DNA of 64,000 bases from Actinoplanes xinjiangensis (GTDB lineage Bacteria; Actinomycetota; Actinomycetes; Mycobacteriales; Micromonosporaceae): contig NZ_QGGR01000028.1 in NCBI RefSeq assembly GCF_003148685.1, forward strand, positions 56,222 through 120,221, given 5' to 3'. Position 1 is the first letter of the stretch. Each line of letters begins with the position of its first letter. The translations under genes were made by a program, and so were the position numbers. Shown here piece by piece: positions 1-8,585 of the stretch. A model generated the notes under the pieces. It searched no databases, had not been told where the DNA came from, and was given only the letters and a program-made list of their open reading frames with translations.

Positions 1-999
1 CCCGACGGCGGCTCGGACCTGGCCGGGCGGCTGGCGGATGTCCGTGCCTCCCACGCTCCGCCACCCGAACCGGACGACGCCGACCGCAAGGGTGACGGAT
101 TGGCTCGCCGGGCCTGGAACACCTCGGTGCTCACCGCGGCCTTCACCGGGCTCATCGCCGTCGGCGCCTCCATCCGGCGGCGACGACCGGCCGTGCCGGT
201 GCCGGTGGCGGTGCCGGTCGAGTTCGTGCCGCAACCGGCACTGGCCACCCCGGATCAGCGACGCGCGTCGTACCTCCTGTTGATCATCTGGGCCGCCGGT
301 GTCCTGATCCCGTTCGTGCAGCTGGCCTACAGCAGTCAGGAGCAGCGCTACCAGGCGGACGCCGCCCGGCACAGTGTGCAGGCACGCAGTGACGAGAGCG
401 TCAGCCGCACCCGGACGGAGTTCAGCGACACCGCCATGGAGACCGCACAGGAGAGCGACGTCGCGGCGACCGCGCGCCAGATCTCCGCCGCCTACCAGGG
501 CGACCGTGCCGCCGAGGCGGCAGCGGTGCTCGCCCAGGTCGAGACGACAGCGGCCGAACGCAGCGTCGTGGTGGCGCACGCGATGGCCCGGGTATCCCCG
601 GAGACGCCACTGGCCCGGGCGCTGACGACGCAGCAGCACGACTGGGACCGCCTGACCGACCTGTCCGCCCGGGAGACCCGGAGAGCCGACAGCGCCAGCC
701 GGGTCGCGAACATGCTCCTGGCGCTGATCGCCCTGGTGGCGCTGATCGGGCCCGTCATCGAATACCGCCGCAGCCAACGCGAGGAGGCCCGTGCCGGAGC
801 CGCACCCGCTCCGACTCCCGTTACCGAACCGGCCGTCGAGGTCGCCGCCGCAGCGGTACCCGCTACGGGACCCGGGTCGCGCTTCGTGACCGGGCTCGCC
901 GCCGGTTCGACGTTCGGGATGATCGCGGCGCTGTGGCTCACCCGGAGAATACGTGTCGAACGTGCGGGTTCTCCCGACACCTCCGCCCGTAATAGGTGA
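1..999 (+). CDS. Membrane protein of unknown function, 5' end outside window
   Basis: The frame is open from base 1, so the true start probably lies upstream; a TTG at 100 is the first candidate start inside the window but has no clear ribosome binding site. Two strong hydrophobic segments are visible (around 'LLLIIWAAGVLIPFVQLAY' and 'MLLALIALVALIGPVIEY'), and a weaker one follows near the C-terminus ('LAAGSTFGMIAALWLT'). Between the first two is an Ala/Glu/Arg-rich, probably helical stretch of about 130 residues that looks like an extracytoplasmic or coiled segment. I recognise no family and propose no function. Confidence 0.6.
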   Translation, partial: PDGGSDLAGRLADVRASHAPPPEPDDADRKGDGLARRAWNTSVLTAAFTGLIAVGASIRRRRPAVPVPVAVPVEFVPQPALATPDQRRASYLLLIIWAAGVLIPFVQLAYSSQEQRYQADAARHSVQARSDESVSRTRTEFSDTAMETAQESDVAATARQISAAYQGDRAAEAAAVLAQVETTAAERSVVVAHAMARVSPETPLARALTTQQHDWDRLTDLSARETRRADSASRVANMLLALIALVALIGPVIEYRRSQREEARAGAAPAPTPVTEPAVEVAAAAVPATGPGSRFVTGLAAGSTFGMIAALWLTRRIRVERAGSPDTSARNR

Positions 1000-1401
1000 C
1001 TCGCTGAGTTTGCTCGTATCCGGAACCGGCGTAGCGCCCAGCCGGCAGCGGTCGGTCAGCCAACCGCTCATGAACAGCACCGAGTGACATTCAGCGACTC
1101 GGCGGGGACGATCTCGTACACCCGGAACATGGTTGGGTATCTGGTCGTCGCACGCATTTGTGCACCGGCTTGTCGAAGGGAGCATGAGGGCCCGGGATCT
1201 GCTTGGTGGCGGGCCGTCAGCTGCGTTCGACGCGCATGTCGACGGTGTCGGGAAGCGTGTTGAAGACGCTCAGGTCGACGGCGTGGCAGCGGGAGTATCG
1301 GTGTCATCGGAGGAGCACCCCGCGCGGTGGCTGTCGGCCAGGTCCGAGCGACCCACGTGGATGGAGCGCCGCTCTCGACGCCGGATGAAGGCTGACCGGA
1401 G
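1000..1401. other. Intergenic stretch, no supported gene
   Basis: About 400 bases between the membrane protein gene and the 3' end of the converging hydrolase gene. Open frames here lack a ribosome binding site or a family signature and mostly continue antisense into the hydrolase. I see no strong hairpin or repeat. Confidence 0.5.
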
Positions 1402-2472
1402 TCAGGCGGTGGCGAGGGTGCGTTTGAAGAACGGGGCCAGCTTGGCCGCCGCCGTCGTTGCGCCCGGGCCGTCGTACAGCTCCATATGGGTCTTGCCGGG
1501 AATGATGAATAGTTCTTTGTCTTTCGACGCGGCCCTGGTGTGCAGTTCGCGGCTGTGCCACAACGAGCCGGCCTCGCTACCGGCGATGATCAGCAGCGGC
1601 TGGGTGATGAAGGTGTCCGCGCCTTCGAAGCCGGTGAACGACGCCAGCGTGCTGGTGCTCGTCATCAGCATCCTGTTGGTCGAGGTCGGGTGGTGGCCGC
1701 GTGCCGTCAGGTAGTAGTCGGCGGCTTCCTGAAGGTCGCGGGGCGCCGTGGTGTCGCCGAGCGCGGGCACGTAGGGCACATAGACCGGTGCGGCGCCGGC
1801 GGCTTCGGCGGAGCGCTGCGCGGCGACCGCGTTCAAGGTCTCGATCGTGGCGGACTCGAGGGTGTCGCCTTCCCAGCCCTTGCGGGTTGCCGCGCCGACG
1901 TCGACCGCGCTGACGGTGGCGAGGGCCTTGATCCGCCGTTCGGTCATCGACGCCTTGACCGTGATGCCGCTGCCGGCGCAGGCGCCCAGGGCACCGATGC
2001 GCTGGTCGTCGACGTACGGCAGCGTGGTGAGGTAGTCGACGGCACTGTAGAAGTCGCCGACCCGCTTCATCGGATCGTCGAGACAACGGGGCAGGCCGCC
2101 GCTCGCACCCTGGTGGGAGGCGTCGAACGCCAGGGTGACGAACCCTTCTCCGGCGAGTTTCAGCGCGTACAGGCCGGCCACCTGTTCCTTGACGCCACCG
2201 CCGGGGTGAACCACGACGACGGTGGGGTACGTACGCCGCTTGCTGAAGCCCTTCGGCAGGTAGACGTTGCCGGACATGGTGATGTCGTTGTTCTTGAACG
2301 CGACGCCACGGACGGTCACGTCACCGATCCGTGCAGTCGATCCGGCGGTACGCGGCGTGGGCGCCGGTGCCGCCGAGGCGCTACGGGGAATCAGCAGACC
2401 CGCTGACACGATGGAGCCACCCACGATGAGGTTGCGGCGGCTCAAGCGGGCCTTGTTCTCGTTCTCGCTCAC
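1402..2472 (-). CDS. Tat-exported alpha/beta hydrolase (dienelactone-hydrolase-like)
   Basis: This is a 356-residue protein with a GTG start supported by AGGAAGG seven bases upstream. The N-terminus has a twin-arginine motif (SRRNLIVGG) and a hydrophobic stretch ending at 'PRSASA', so export in folded form is likely. The body has the alpha/beta-hydrolase pattern: 'VVVHPGGG' near the oxyanion region, a nucleophile elbow 'GALGACAGSG', and a C-terminal 'GKTHMELYDG' that probably carries the catalytic His. The elbow has Cys where most serine hydrolases have Ser, as in dienelactone hydrolases. The substrate is unknown. The next gene upstream on the same strand is a short-chain dehydrogenase, 135 bases away, so the two may be co-transcribed. 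Confidence 0.8.
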   Translation of the reverse strand: MSENENKARLSRRNLIVGGSIVSAGLLIPRSASAAPAPTPRTAGSTARIGDVTVRGVAFKNNDITMSGNVYLPKGFSKRRTYPTVVVVHPGGGVKEQVAGLYALKLAGEGFVTLAFDASHQGASGGLPRCLDDPMKRVGDFYSAVDYLTTLPYVDDQRIGALGACAGSGITVKASMTERRIKALATVSAVDVGAATRKGWEGDTLESATIETLNAVAAQRSAEAAGAAPVYVPYVPALGDTTAPRDLQEAADYYLTARGHHPTSTNRMLMTSTSTLASFTGFEGADTFITQPLLIIAGSEAGSLWHSRELHTRAASKDKELFIIPGKTHMELYDGPGATTAAAKLAPFFKRTLATA

Positions 2473-2607
2473 TGGATTGCCTTCCTAGCTAGGGGCCGAT
2501 TTCGGCAGTGGATGCGTCTGTGGCGGACATCGGCGGATCCTGATGGTCAGGACGGTCATCACCGGCCGGGCATTCAGCCCCAGCGGGCAGGGGTCTGCGT
2601 TTGCTGC

Positions 2608-3447
2608 TCAGGCGTCGTGGGCCAGGGACGATGACAGCTCGCGGTGGGCGCCGGCCTGCTCGAGCAGGGTTTTCGCCTTGTGCTCCAGAGCGCCGACGGC
2701 GTCGGCGCCGGCTACCCACCGCGCCGGTGGCTCCTCGGTGCCGGTGAGCTGTACGAGCGCGGCGGCGAGCTTGGCCGGGTCGCCGCCCTGCAGGCCGTTC
2801 ATGCCGCTCCACGCGGTGACGGTCTGCTTGGTGCGCTCGGCGTAGTCGGCGATGCTCGGTTCGGCGTAGCTGGTCGATTCCGGGGTGAGCAGGTCGGTGC
2901 GGAAGAAGCCGGGCTCGACGATCATGGTGCGGATCCCGAACGGCGCGACCTCCGGAGCGAGGGATTCCATCCAGCCTTCGACGGCGAACTTCGACGCCGC
3001 GTACGCCGAGGTGAACTCCCCGCCGAGGAAACCGGCGGTCGACGAGATCGTCACGACCAGCCCGGAACGCTGCGCGCGCATCACCGGCAGCACGGCGCGG
3101 GAGACGTTCAGCGGGCCGAACAGGTTCGTCTCGATCTGGGCCCGGAAGCCGTCCGGGGTGATCTCCTCGAAGAACCCGGCGATGAAGTTGCCCGCGTTGT
3201 TGACCAGCACGTCGACGCGGCCGAACCGGTCCACGGCGGCCCGCACGGCGGCCTGCACACTCGCCGGGTCGGTGACGTCCAGCCGCACGGTCAGCAGATC
3301 GGCGGCGGCGCCGACGGCCTTCTCCACCTTCTGCGGGTCGCGGCCGGTCGCGACGACGGCGTACCCGGCGGCCAGGGCGGCCTTCGCGATGTCCGCGCCC
3401 ATGCCGCGGCTCGCGCCGGTGACGAGCAGAACCTTCTTCTCGACCAT
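2608..3447 (-). CDS. Short-chain dehydrogenase/reductase (SDR)
   Basis: A classical SDR of about 279 residues. It has the N-terminal nucleotide-binding motif 'TGASRGMG', the 'NNAG' motif, a catalytic Ser ('TISSTAG') and the 'YAASK' Tyr/Lys pair, then 'VEPGFFRT' after the active site. The basic residues after the first strand (ATGRD) suggest NADP(H), which is an inference. I chose ATG 3447 because GAGGA lies about ten bases upstream; a GTG at 3456 is possible. The gene is divergent from an XRE regulator, an arrangement common for oxidoreductases controlled by the neighbouring regulator. The substrate cannot be read from sequence. Confidence 0.88.
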   Translation of the reverse strand: MVEKKVLLVTGASRGMGADIAKAALAAGYAVVATGRDPQKVEKAVGAAADLLTVRLDVTDPASVQAAVRAAVDRFGRVDVLVNNAGNFIAGFFEEITPDGFRAQIETNLFGPLNVSRAVLPVMRAQRSGLVVTISSTAGFLGGEFTSAYAASKFAVEGWMESLAPEVAPFGIRTMIVEPGFFRTDLLTPESTSYAEPSIADYAERTKQTVTAWSGMNGLQGGDPAKLAAALVQLTGTEEPPARWVAGADAVGALEHKAKTLLEQAGAHRELSSSLAHDA

Positions 3448-3456
3448 GTTGCTCAC

Positions 3457-3617
3457 GTCCTCTTTCAGGAAACCACCGCGGTCTTGCAGGACCGCAAGAA
3501 CCGGGGAAGCGGTGACGTCATCCAGAGAACCGTTCTCCCTCAGAACGGAGAAGATGCTGCTGGAAGGTGTACTGACAGCCCACCACTCGCACCGGCGAAC
3601 CGACCTAGCCTGAAGAG
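3457..3617. promoter_or_regulatory. Divergent promoter region with two inverted repeats
   Basis: The region separates the SDR gene from the XRE regulator. Two short inverted repeats are visible: GCGGTC/GACCGC at 3478-3483 and 3490-3495, and CCGTTCT/AGAACGG at 3530-3536 and 3542-3548. A TAGCCT hexamer lies just before the GTG start at 3618 and could be the -10 box of a leaderless transcript. That either repeat is the regulator's operator is inference. Confidence 0.45.
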
Positions 3618-4493
3618 GTGGACAACCGTGACGAGGTAAAAGCCTTCCTCAGCTCCCGCCGCGCGAAGATCACTCCCGAGCGGGCCGGTCTGACGAACTA
3701 CAACCGCAACCGCCGGGTGCCGGGACTGCGGCGCAGCGAGGTCGCCGACCTGGCCGGGGTCAGCGTCGAGTACTACGCCCAACTCGAACGCGGCAATCTC
3801 GCCGGCGCCTCCGACAGCGTCCTGGACGCCCTCGCCCGAGCACTGCACCTCGACGAGGCCGAGCAACAGCATCTGACCGCTCTGGCTCGCGCCGCCGGAT
3901 CCGGCAGCCGCCCCCGCCGCAACGCGCCCGTTCAGCAGATCCGCCCGAGCATCGCCCGGGTCCTCGACCTGATGACCGAGATTCCGGCGTTCGTCGGCAA
4001 CGGTCGCGGCGACGTCCTCGCCGCCAATCCTCTCGCGCAGGCGCTGTACGCGCCGATGTTCGACGACCCCAAGCGTCCCGCCAATCACGCCCGGTTCGCA
4101 TTCCTCAACCCTTGCGCCAGAGACTTCTGGCGCGACTGGGAACGCATCGCCACCTTCACCGTCGCCATGCTGCGCACCGAAGCCGGCCGCGACCCCTACG
4201 ACCGGGCGTTGACCGACCTGGTCGGTGAACTCTGTACCCGCAGCGAGGAATTCCGGGCCCGTTGGGCCGATCACGACGTACGGCTGCACAGCACCGGCAT
4301 CAAACAGTTCCGGCACCCGGTTGTCGGCGACCTCGACCTGAATTTCGAGACCATGCAGGTGACCGCCGACCCGGGCCTCGTGATGACGCTGCTCAGCGCC
4401 CCGGCCGGATCCGCCGCCGCCGATGCCCTGCGGCTCCTGGCGAGTTGGGCCGCGACCCGCGACCAGGCTCCGGCGTCCCCCGAGCCCCGGTAG
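3618..4493 (+). CDS. XRE-family regulator with MmyB-like ligand-binding domain
   Basis: A 291-residue protein. Residues ~1-85 form a Cro/C1-type helix-turn-helix ('VPGLRRSEVADLAGVSVEYY' then 'LERG', 'LDALARALHL'). The rest matches the MmyB-like ligand-binding domain common in actinobacterial regulators, seen in 'VGNGRGDVLAANPLAQALY', 'FLNPCARDFWRDWE', 'HSTGIKQFRHPVVGDL' and 'LNFETMQVTADPG'. Such domains are thought to bind small hydrophobic ligands. The GTG start sits right behind a TAGCCT box, so translation is probably leaderless. It is divergent from the SDR gene and probably controls it; this is inferred from position only. Confidence 0.88.
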   Translation: MDNRDEVKAFLSSRRAKITPERAGLTNYNRNRRVPGLRRSEVADLAGVSVEYYAQLERGNLAGASDSVLDALARALHLDEAEQQHLTALARAAGSGSRPRRNAPVQQIRPSIARVLDLMTEIPAFVGNGRGDVLAANPLAQALYAPMFDDPKRPANHARFAFLNPCARDFWRDWERIATFTVAMLRTEAGRDPYDRALTDLVGELCTRSEEFRARWADHDVRLHSTGIKQFRHPVVGDLDLNFETMQVTADPGLVMTLLSAPAGSAAADALRLLASWAATRDQAPASPEPR

Positions 4494-4791
4494 CGAAGTG
4501 ACCGGGCGAATCGGTATCCGGCGCCGGCATCACCGACACGGAGACACCACCACAAGCTGACGACCTACAGACGATCCCGCCGAGTCCGAGGGCCGTCCAC
4601 TCGGATGGACTTCGGGCATCTGACGTGGGTACGGATGGCATGCGGAGGCAGAACGCTACTGAGTGACCCGAGCCCGCAGCCGATCGGCATCTACGGCACG
4701 TTGTCTCATGAGACACGGCTGGTCGGGAGAACGACGGCTCGCGGTGACGACGATCTCGAACGGTCCGGGGCCTGACGGCGTACACGTCGAC

Positions 4792-5145
4792 ATGGCAGAG
4801 GCCGAAACCACGTCCGCACCGCTTCACCACCGCGCCCTGCCGGTGGTCGCTCCCGTCCTGCTGATCGTTTATCTCGCAGCCGTCGCCGTGCTCGGCGTCG
4901 CCGTCGCCGGCGACCGCGTCGAGCTGAAGATGATGACCGTGGCGTACCTACCGCTACCCGCGATCGCCTTCGCGCTCCCGATCTGGACCGATCACCGCCG
5001 GCGGCGCGCCACCGACGCGAAGGTCCGCCAGGAGCTGTTCCGGCGGGTCGTCGCCGAGCTGATGATCAGCGTGGTCCTGCTCGGCGGTTCCCTCTACCAG
5101 GTCGCCACGGTGCCCCAGTTCTACTTCACCGTCCTGTACGGGTAG
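4792..5145 (+). CDS. Small membrane protein, unknown function
   Basis: About 117 residues from ATG 4792; the frame is open upstream to 4663 but that extension is Arg-rich and lacks protein-like features. Three hydrophobic segments are visible ('PVLLIVYLAAVAVLGVAVAG', 'VAYLPLPAIAFALPIW', 'LMISVVLLGGSLYQVATV') with an Arg-rich loop (DHRRRRATD) between the second and third. No family was recognised. The next gene downstream converges on it with a 23-base gap. Confidence 0.55.
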   Translation: MAEAETTSAPLHHRALPVVAPVLLIVYLAAVAVLGVAVAGDRVELKMMTVAYLPLPAIAFALPIWTDHRRRRATDAKVRQELFRRVVAELMISVVLLGGSLYQVATVPQFYFTVLYG

Positions 5146-5168
5146 AGGCAGCGGCCGAACCGACCTGG

Positions 5169-5819
5169 CTAAGCCACCCACCACCAGCCGTCGCCCACTT
5201 CCCGTTGCGGATGTCCGAAGTCCCCGGCGGCGGTGGTGACGGTCGTCTTCCCGGTGGGCGGTTCGATGAAGTAGGCGAGGCCGGTCCCCGATTCGGCCCG
5301 CCAGTTCTGCCACATCTGCACGAACAGCACGGTGGGACTGGCATAGGCGATGCCCGACGGGGACAGGGGACGCACGTCGGACGGCAGGGTCACCTCGCCG
5401 CGCAGGCGGCCCGCCCGGTAGTCCTCGGCCAGTGCGGCCAGTGCGGTGCGATGCGCCTGGTACCGGTAGTCGATGTAGTCGCCCTCCGAGTCCTGCCGGG
5501 TGGCGACGACGACGGCGGTGGCGGCGAGAACCAGGCTCACCAGGGCGACTCCCCACGACCGTTGCACGCAGGCGACCAGAATCATCGTGACCGACACCAG
5601 GGCGGCGAGGAGGAAGGCCACGAACAGCAGCGACAGCCCGAGGTAGAACCCGCCGAACAGCGGGACCTGGGCTCGCCACATGAGCGGTATCAGCAGCAGC
5701 CAACCGGCGCTGCCGATGACCGTCTGAACCAGGCCACGACGGCTCCACACCCGTGTCCCGGGCCTGGTGGGTGCCGCGACGTCGTCCTGCCGTTCGAACG
5801 AGTCCCCCAAGAACGTCAT
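5169..5819 (-). CDS. Membrane protein with C-terminal extracytoplasmic domain, unknown function
   Basis: A 216-residue protein starting at ATG 5819 with GGGGGAA upstream. After a charged N-terminus it has three hydrophobic segments ('VIGSAGWLLLIPLMW', 'GFYLGLSLLFVAFLLAALVSVTMILVACV', 'VALVSLVLAATAVVVA'), then a soluble domain of about 110 residues rich in Trp and Tyr ('VQMWQNWRAESGTGLAYF', 'GDGWWWVA'). I do not recognise a family. Function is unknown. Confidence 0.65.
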   Translation of the reverse strand: MTFLGDSFERQDDVAAPTRPGTRVWSRRGLVQTVIGSAGWLLLIPLMWRAQVPLFGGFYLGLSLLFVAFLLAALVSVTMILVACVQRSWGVALVSLVLAATAVVVATRQDSEGDYIDYRYQAHRTALAALAEDYRAGRLRGEVTLPSDVRPLSPSGIAYASPTVLFVQMWQNWRAESGTGLAYFIEPPTGKTTVTTAAGDFGHPQREVGDGWWWVA

Positions 5820-6071
5820 CCGATTCCCCCGTGCTCGACGAACTACTGCCGGATGGTCATAGCGTCGATGCTGCGCCCACGGTCGCGGTCGGTGGAAGGC
5901 TCTGCACGAAACCTCCACACGAACTCCCGGCCACCTACATCGGGGAATCCTCCGGATCGAGCGGAACATCGGCGGCGACCAGAATCGCCGGATCACCACT
6001 CCCCCGGCTTTCAGGAACCGGCTTGAAGGGTGCCGAGGGAGGTCGTGAGCGGGCACTCAAGAACCCGGGGT

Positions 6072-6977
6072 TCAGAGGCTGGGGAAGACCAGGCTGAAGA
6101 ACAGTGCCAGGGCTATCGCCCAGATCAGTGAGCCCACGAGCGCGGTCACCCACGGTTGGCGGCTCTTGACCAGCAGGAACGGTGCGTGGATCAAAAACGC
6201 GAGCACCTGCCCGAGAACGCCGGTCTCTCGGATGACGCTCAGCAGCTGATCCGAGACGGTGTCCAGGTGGCTCTCCTGGAGTTGTGCCTCCATGCGCTGC
6301 GCCACCAGGCCGTAGTAGCCGAACACCGCCGGGAAGAGCCAGAACGGTGAGAGGCGCACCAGCTCGGTCTCGGACAGGCTGTCGAACAGCACCGTGTAGA
6401 TCACCGCAGCGCCGCCGAGGCCCAGCGCGATCAGGGTTCCGTAGAACGCCCGTAGCCCCTTACCGGCCGGTGCCGGTGGCGGGGACGCCGCTGCGACGGT
6501 GGTCACGGGCTGGTGCGGGTGGCCGCACTGCGGGCAGGCCGTCGCCGCGACCGAGATCTTCCACTGGCATGCCTGGCAGGAGGTGAACGCGGGAGCCGGG
6601 GGCGCGGTGTCCACAGCACCGGCGGCCGGCCCGGTCTCGTCGCGAGCGGTGGCGGGGACCTCGCCGTGGCCGGGGGCGGGAACCTCGCGTCGGCCGCGGC
6701 CGGTGGCCAGGACCACGATGCCGCCGATCAGCCCGGCTGCCGCGGCGACCAGCAGCATGTTCCGGTTGTACCGGGCGTCCTCCAAGCGCCGCAGGGTGCT
6801 CTCCGCGTAGTAGGTGAACCGCTCCCGCTCCGCCGCGTCGGCCACGGTGGCGGCCTGCCTCAGCTGCCCGGCGTGTACCCCCGCCTCGTGGTTCGCGTCC
6901 TTTCCGGCGGAGATGCCGAGCAGCAGCGGTGGAATGCTCAACACGAACAGCAGAATCCCGGAAGCGCGACGCGACAT
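6072..6977 (-). CDS. Membrane protein with central zinc ribbon, unknown function
   Basis: A 301-residue protein starting at ATG 6977 behind AGGGGAGA. It opens with a hydrophobic helix ('GILLFVLSIPPLLLGISAG'), then a charged stretch, a second helix ('LLVAAAAGLIGGIVVLATG'), and a double CxxC zinc ribbon ('CQACQWKISVAATACPQCGHPH'). Two or three more membrane segments follow near the C-terminus. Zinc-ribbon plus membrane-segment proteins of this size are frequent and uncharacterised in actinomycetes; I assign no function. Confidence 0.65.
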   Translation of the reverse strand: MSRRASGILLFVLSIPPLLLGISAGKDANHEAGVHAGQLRQAATVADAAERERFTYYAESTLRRLEDARYNRNMLLVAAAAGLIGGIVVLATGRGRREVPAPGHGEVPATARDETGPAAGAVDTAPPAPAFTSCQACQWKISVAATACPQCGHPHQPVTTVAAASPPPAPAGKGLRAFYGTLIALGLGGAAVIYTVLFDSLSETELVRLSPFWLFPAVFGYYGLVAQRMEAQLQESHLDTVSDQLLSVIRETGVLGQVLAFLIHAPFLLVKSRQPWVTALVGSLIWAIALALFFSLVFPSL

Positions 6978-7606
6978 GCATCTCCCCTATGGACGGGACG
7001 CGGACGGCCTGGAGCCCACACCGTAGTCGAGGCTCTCAAGCAAGGGCGGCGAGCCTGTCGCGGCAGTTTCCGGCAGATCGAGCAGCTCTCGATCATCGCC
7101 GCCGGTCCCGATCCATTCCGGACGGTGCGGGCGGGCCCCGGCGTGGTCGGCGAACAAACGGATATCCGCGATCAGGGACCGCCGCTCCGGTGTCACCGGA
7201 CGCCGGGGCGATCGTAAACAGACTTTAAACGACCCGGGATTCCTGCGCAATTTTGAAAACACCCGCAACAATCGGTCATCGATCTTTAATGGAAGAAACA
7301 ATCCGGCTTCAAGAAACCGCAAAAGGAACATACCAACCGGAGCAAGCGGTACGAATGCCGCGCACCCACCAAGCACGTCCACTCGGAGCGAAGAAGATCG
7401 CTCGCTCATATCATATCTATTTGCATCATTGCAATACTCGACTTGTCCAACTCGTGAAAGGTATAACGGACTGGGTGGCGGGTCGGACTGTCCGAACCTG
7501 ACTCGATACTCCATCGGACCTGGGGACGACATATCGGAAAACGCGAGGCGCAGAAAGATCGAAATAAACTCGCGGCCGGGTCCGGCCATTTCTTCGGGGG
7601 ACTCTC
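6978..7606. promoter_or_regulatory. AT-rich upstream region of the cluster regulator
   Basis: About 630 bases without a convincing gene. The segment from roughly 7205 to 7480 is distinctly AT-rich against the surrounding sequence and contains a small palindrome (TTGCA-TCAT-TGCAA, near 7422-7435) and a TATAAC hexamer further on. One antisense frame spans it but has no ribosome binding site and a composition unlike its neighbours. I read the region as the promoter and control region of the SARP gene that follows, but could not place a -35/-10 pair with confidence. Confidence 0.45.
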
Positions 7607-8464
7607 ATGGAGATCGAAGTGCTCGGCCCGCTGGCCGCTGCACACAACGGCACATCGTTCGCGCCGACCGCCGGCAAACCGCGCACCGTGCTGGCGATGC
7701 TGGCGCTGCACGCCGGGTCGGTGGTCGCCGTCGATCAGCTGATCACGGAGCTGTGGCCGCACGGGCGGCCTCGCAGTGCCAAGACGATCGTGCAGACCTA
7801 CATCCTGAGCCTGCGTAACCGGATCGCCAGGTGCCGTCCGAACGGGGATTCGTCCCGGGCGGCCGCCAAGGGGCTGCTGGCCACGCTTCCCGGGGGTTAT
7901 CAGCTGAACGCTCCGGAGGCCCGGATCGACGTGGTCCAGTTCGAGAAGTTCGCCTGTGCCGGTCACCGGGCCCGCGAGATCGGTGACTTCATCGCCGCGT
8001 CCCGGGCGTTCTCCGACGCGCTCACCCTGTGGCGCGGTGGGGCGCTGATGGACGTCCAGCGCGGCCCGCACCTGGACGTCGACGTGCAGCGGCTGGAGGA
8101 GGCGCGGCTCAACGTGCTCGACTGCCGCATCGACGCCGATCTGCGGCTGGGCCGGCACCATGAGTTGCTTGGCGAACTGTCCGCCCTGGTCAGTCAGTAC
8201 CGCACCCACGAGGGGCTGTGTGCCCACCTGATGCTGGCGCTGTACCGGTCCGGGCGGCGGGACGCGGCGGTCAACGCCTACGGCAAGCTGCACACCTGCC
8301 TGATCGGGGAACTCGGCCTGGAACCGTCGGCGCCGTTACGGCGGCTGCACCGCACCATGCTGGCCTCCGGCCGCGACACCCAGGACCTCGACACCAGCTG
8401 GCACGAGGCCACGACCGAAGGCCGCCACCGCATCGTGACCGGCGACTTCGTGCGCGGCCGCTGA
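7607..8464 (+). CDS. nosP: SARP-family pathway activator, nosiheptide-type cluster (NosP-like)
   Basis: A 285-residue protein with the SARP layout. Residues ~1-95 are an OmpR-type winged helix ('VLGPLAA', 'LALHAGSVVAVDQLITELW', 'TYILSLRNRI'). The rest is the bacterial transcriptional activation domain ('ARSFSDAL'-like 'FSDALTLWRGGALMDV', then 'RLNVLDCRIDADLRLGRH' and 'HLMLALYRSGRRDAAVNAY'). SARPs bind direct heptamer repeats and activate secondary-metabolite operons. This is the only regulator inside the thiopeptide cluster and corresponds to NosP. A GGGGGA box precedes the ATG. It probably activates the nosM and nosL promoters, which is inference. Confidence 0.9.
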   Translation: MEIEVLGPLAAAHNGTSFAPTAGKPRTVLAMLALHAGSVVAVDQLITELWPHGRPRSAKTIVQTYILSLRNRIARCRPNGDSSRAAAKGLLATLPGGYQLNAPEARIDVVQFEKFACAGHRAREIGDFIAASRAFSDALTLWRGGALMDVQRGPHLDVDVQRLEEARLNVLDCRIDADLRLGRHHELLGELSALVSQYRTHEGLCAHLMLALYRSGRRDAAVNAYGKLHTCLIGELGLEPSAPLRRLHRTMLASGRDTQDLDTSWHEATTEGRHRIVTGDFVRGR

Positions 8465-8558
8465 CCCGGGGACCGGCCGCTGAACCGGAGTACCAGCTGC
8501 TCACCCGAGCAGCGGTGCTGACGCGAGGCCGGCCGTTCACCCGGGGACCGGCCGCTGA
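8464..8558. repeat. 20-bp direct repeat and hairpin downstream of nosP
   Basis: The 20-mer ACCCGGGGACCGGCCGCTGA occurs at 8464-8483 and again at 8539-8558. Between the copies lies a perfect hairpin with arms GCTGCTC (8496-8502) and GAGCAGC (8507-8513). The hairpin could end the nosP transcript or stabilise its 3' end, but no T-run follows it. No function is known for the repeat. Confidence 0.5.
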
Positions 8559-8585
8559 CCTGAGCCATCCGAGAGGAACGACCCC

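Noticed and set aside
1133..1714. A 193-residue plus-strand protein
   Set aside because: Mostly antisense to the alpha/beta hydrolase gene and without a family signature.
6987..7589. A 200-residue frame on the minus strand over the AT-rich region
   Set aside because: No ribosome binding site, abnormal composition and no domain; it covers what looks like the nosP control region.
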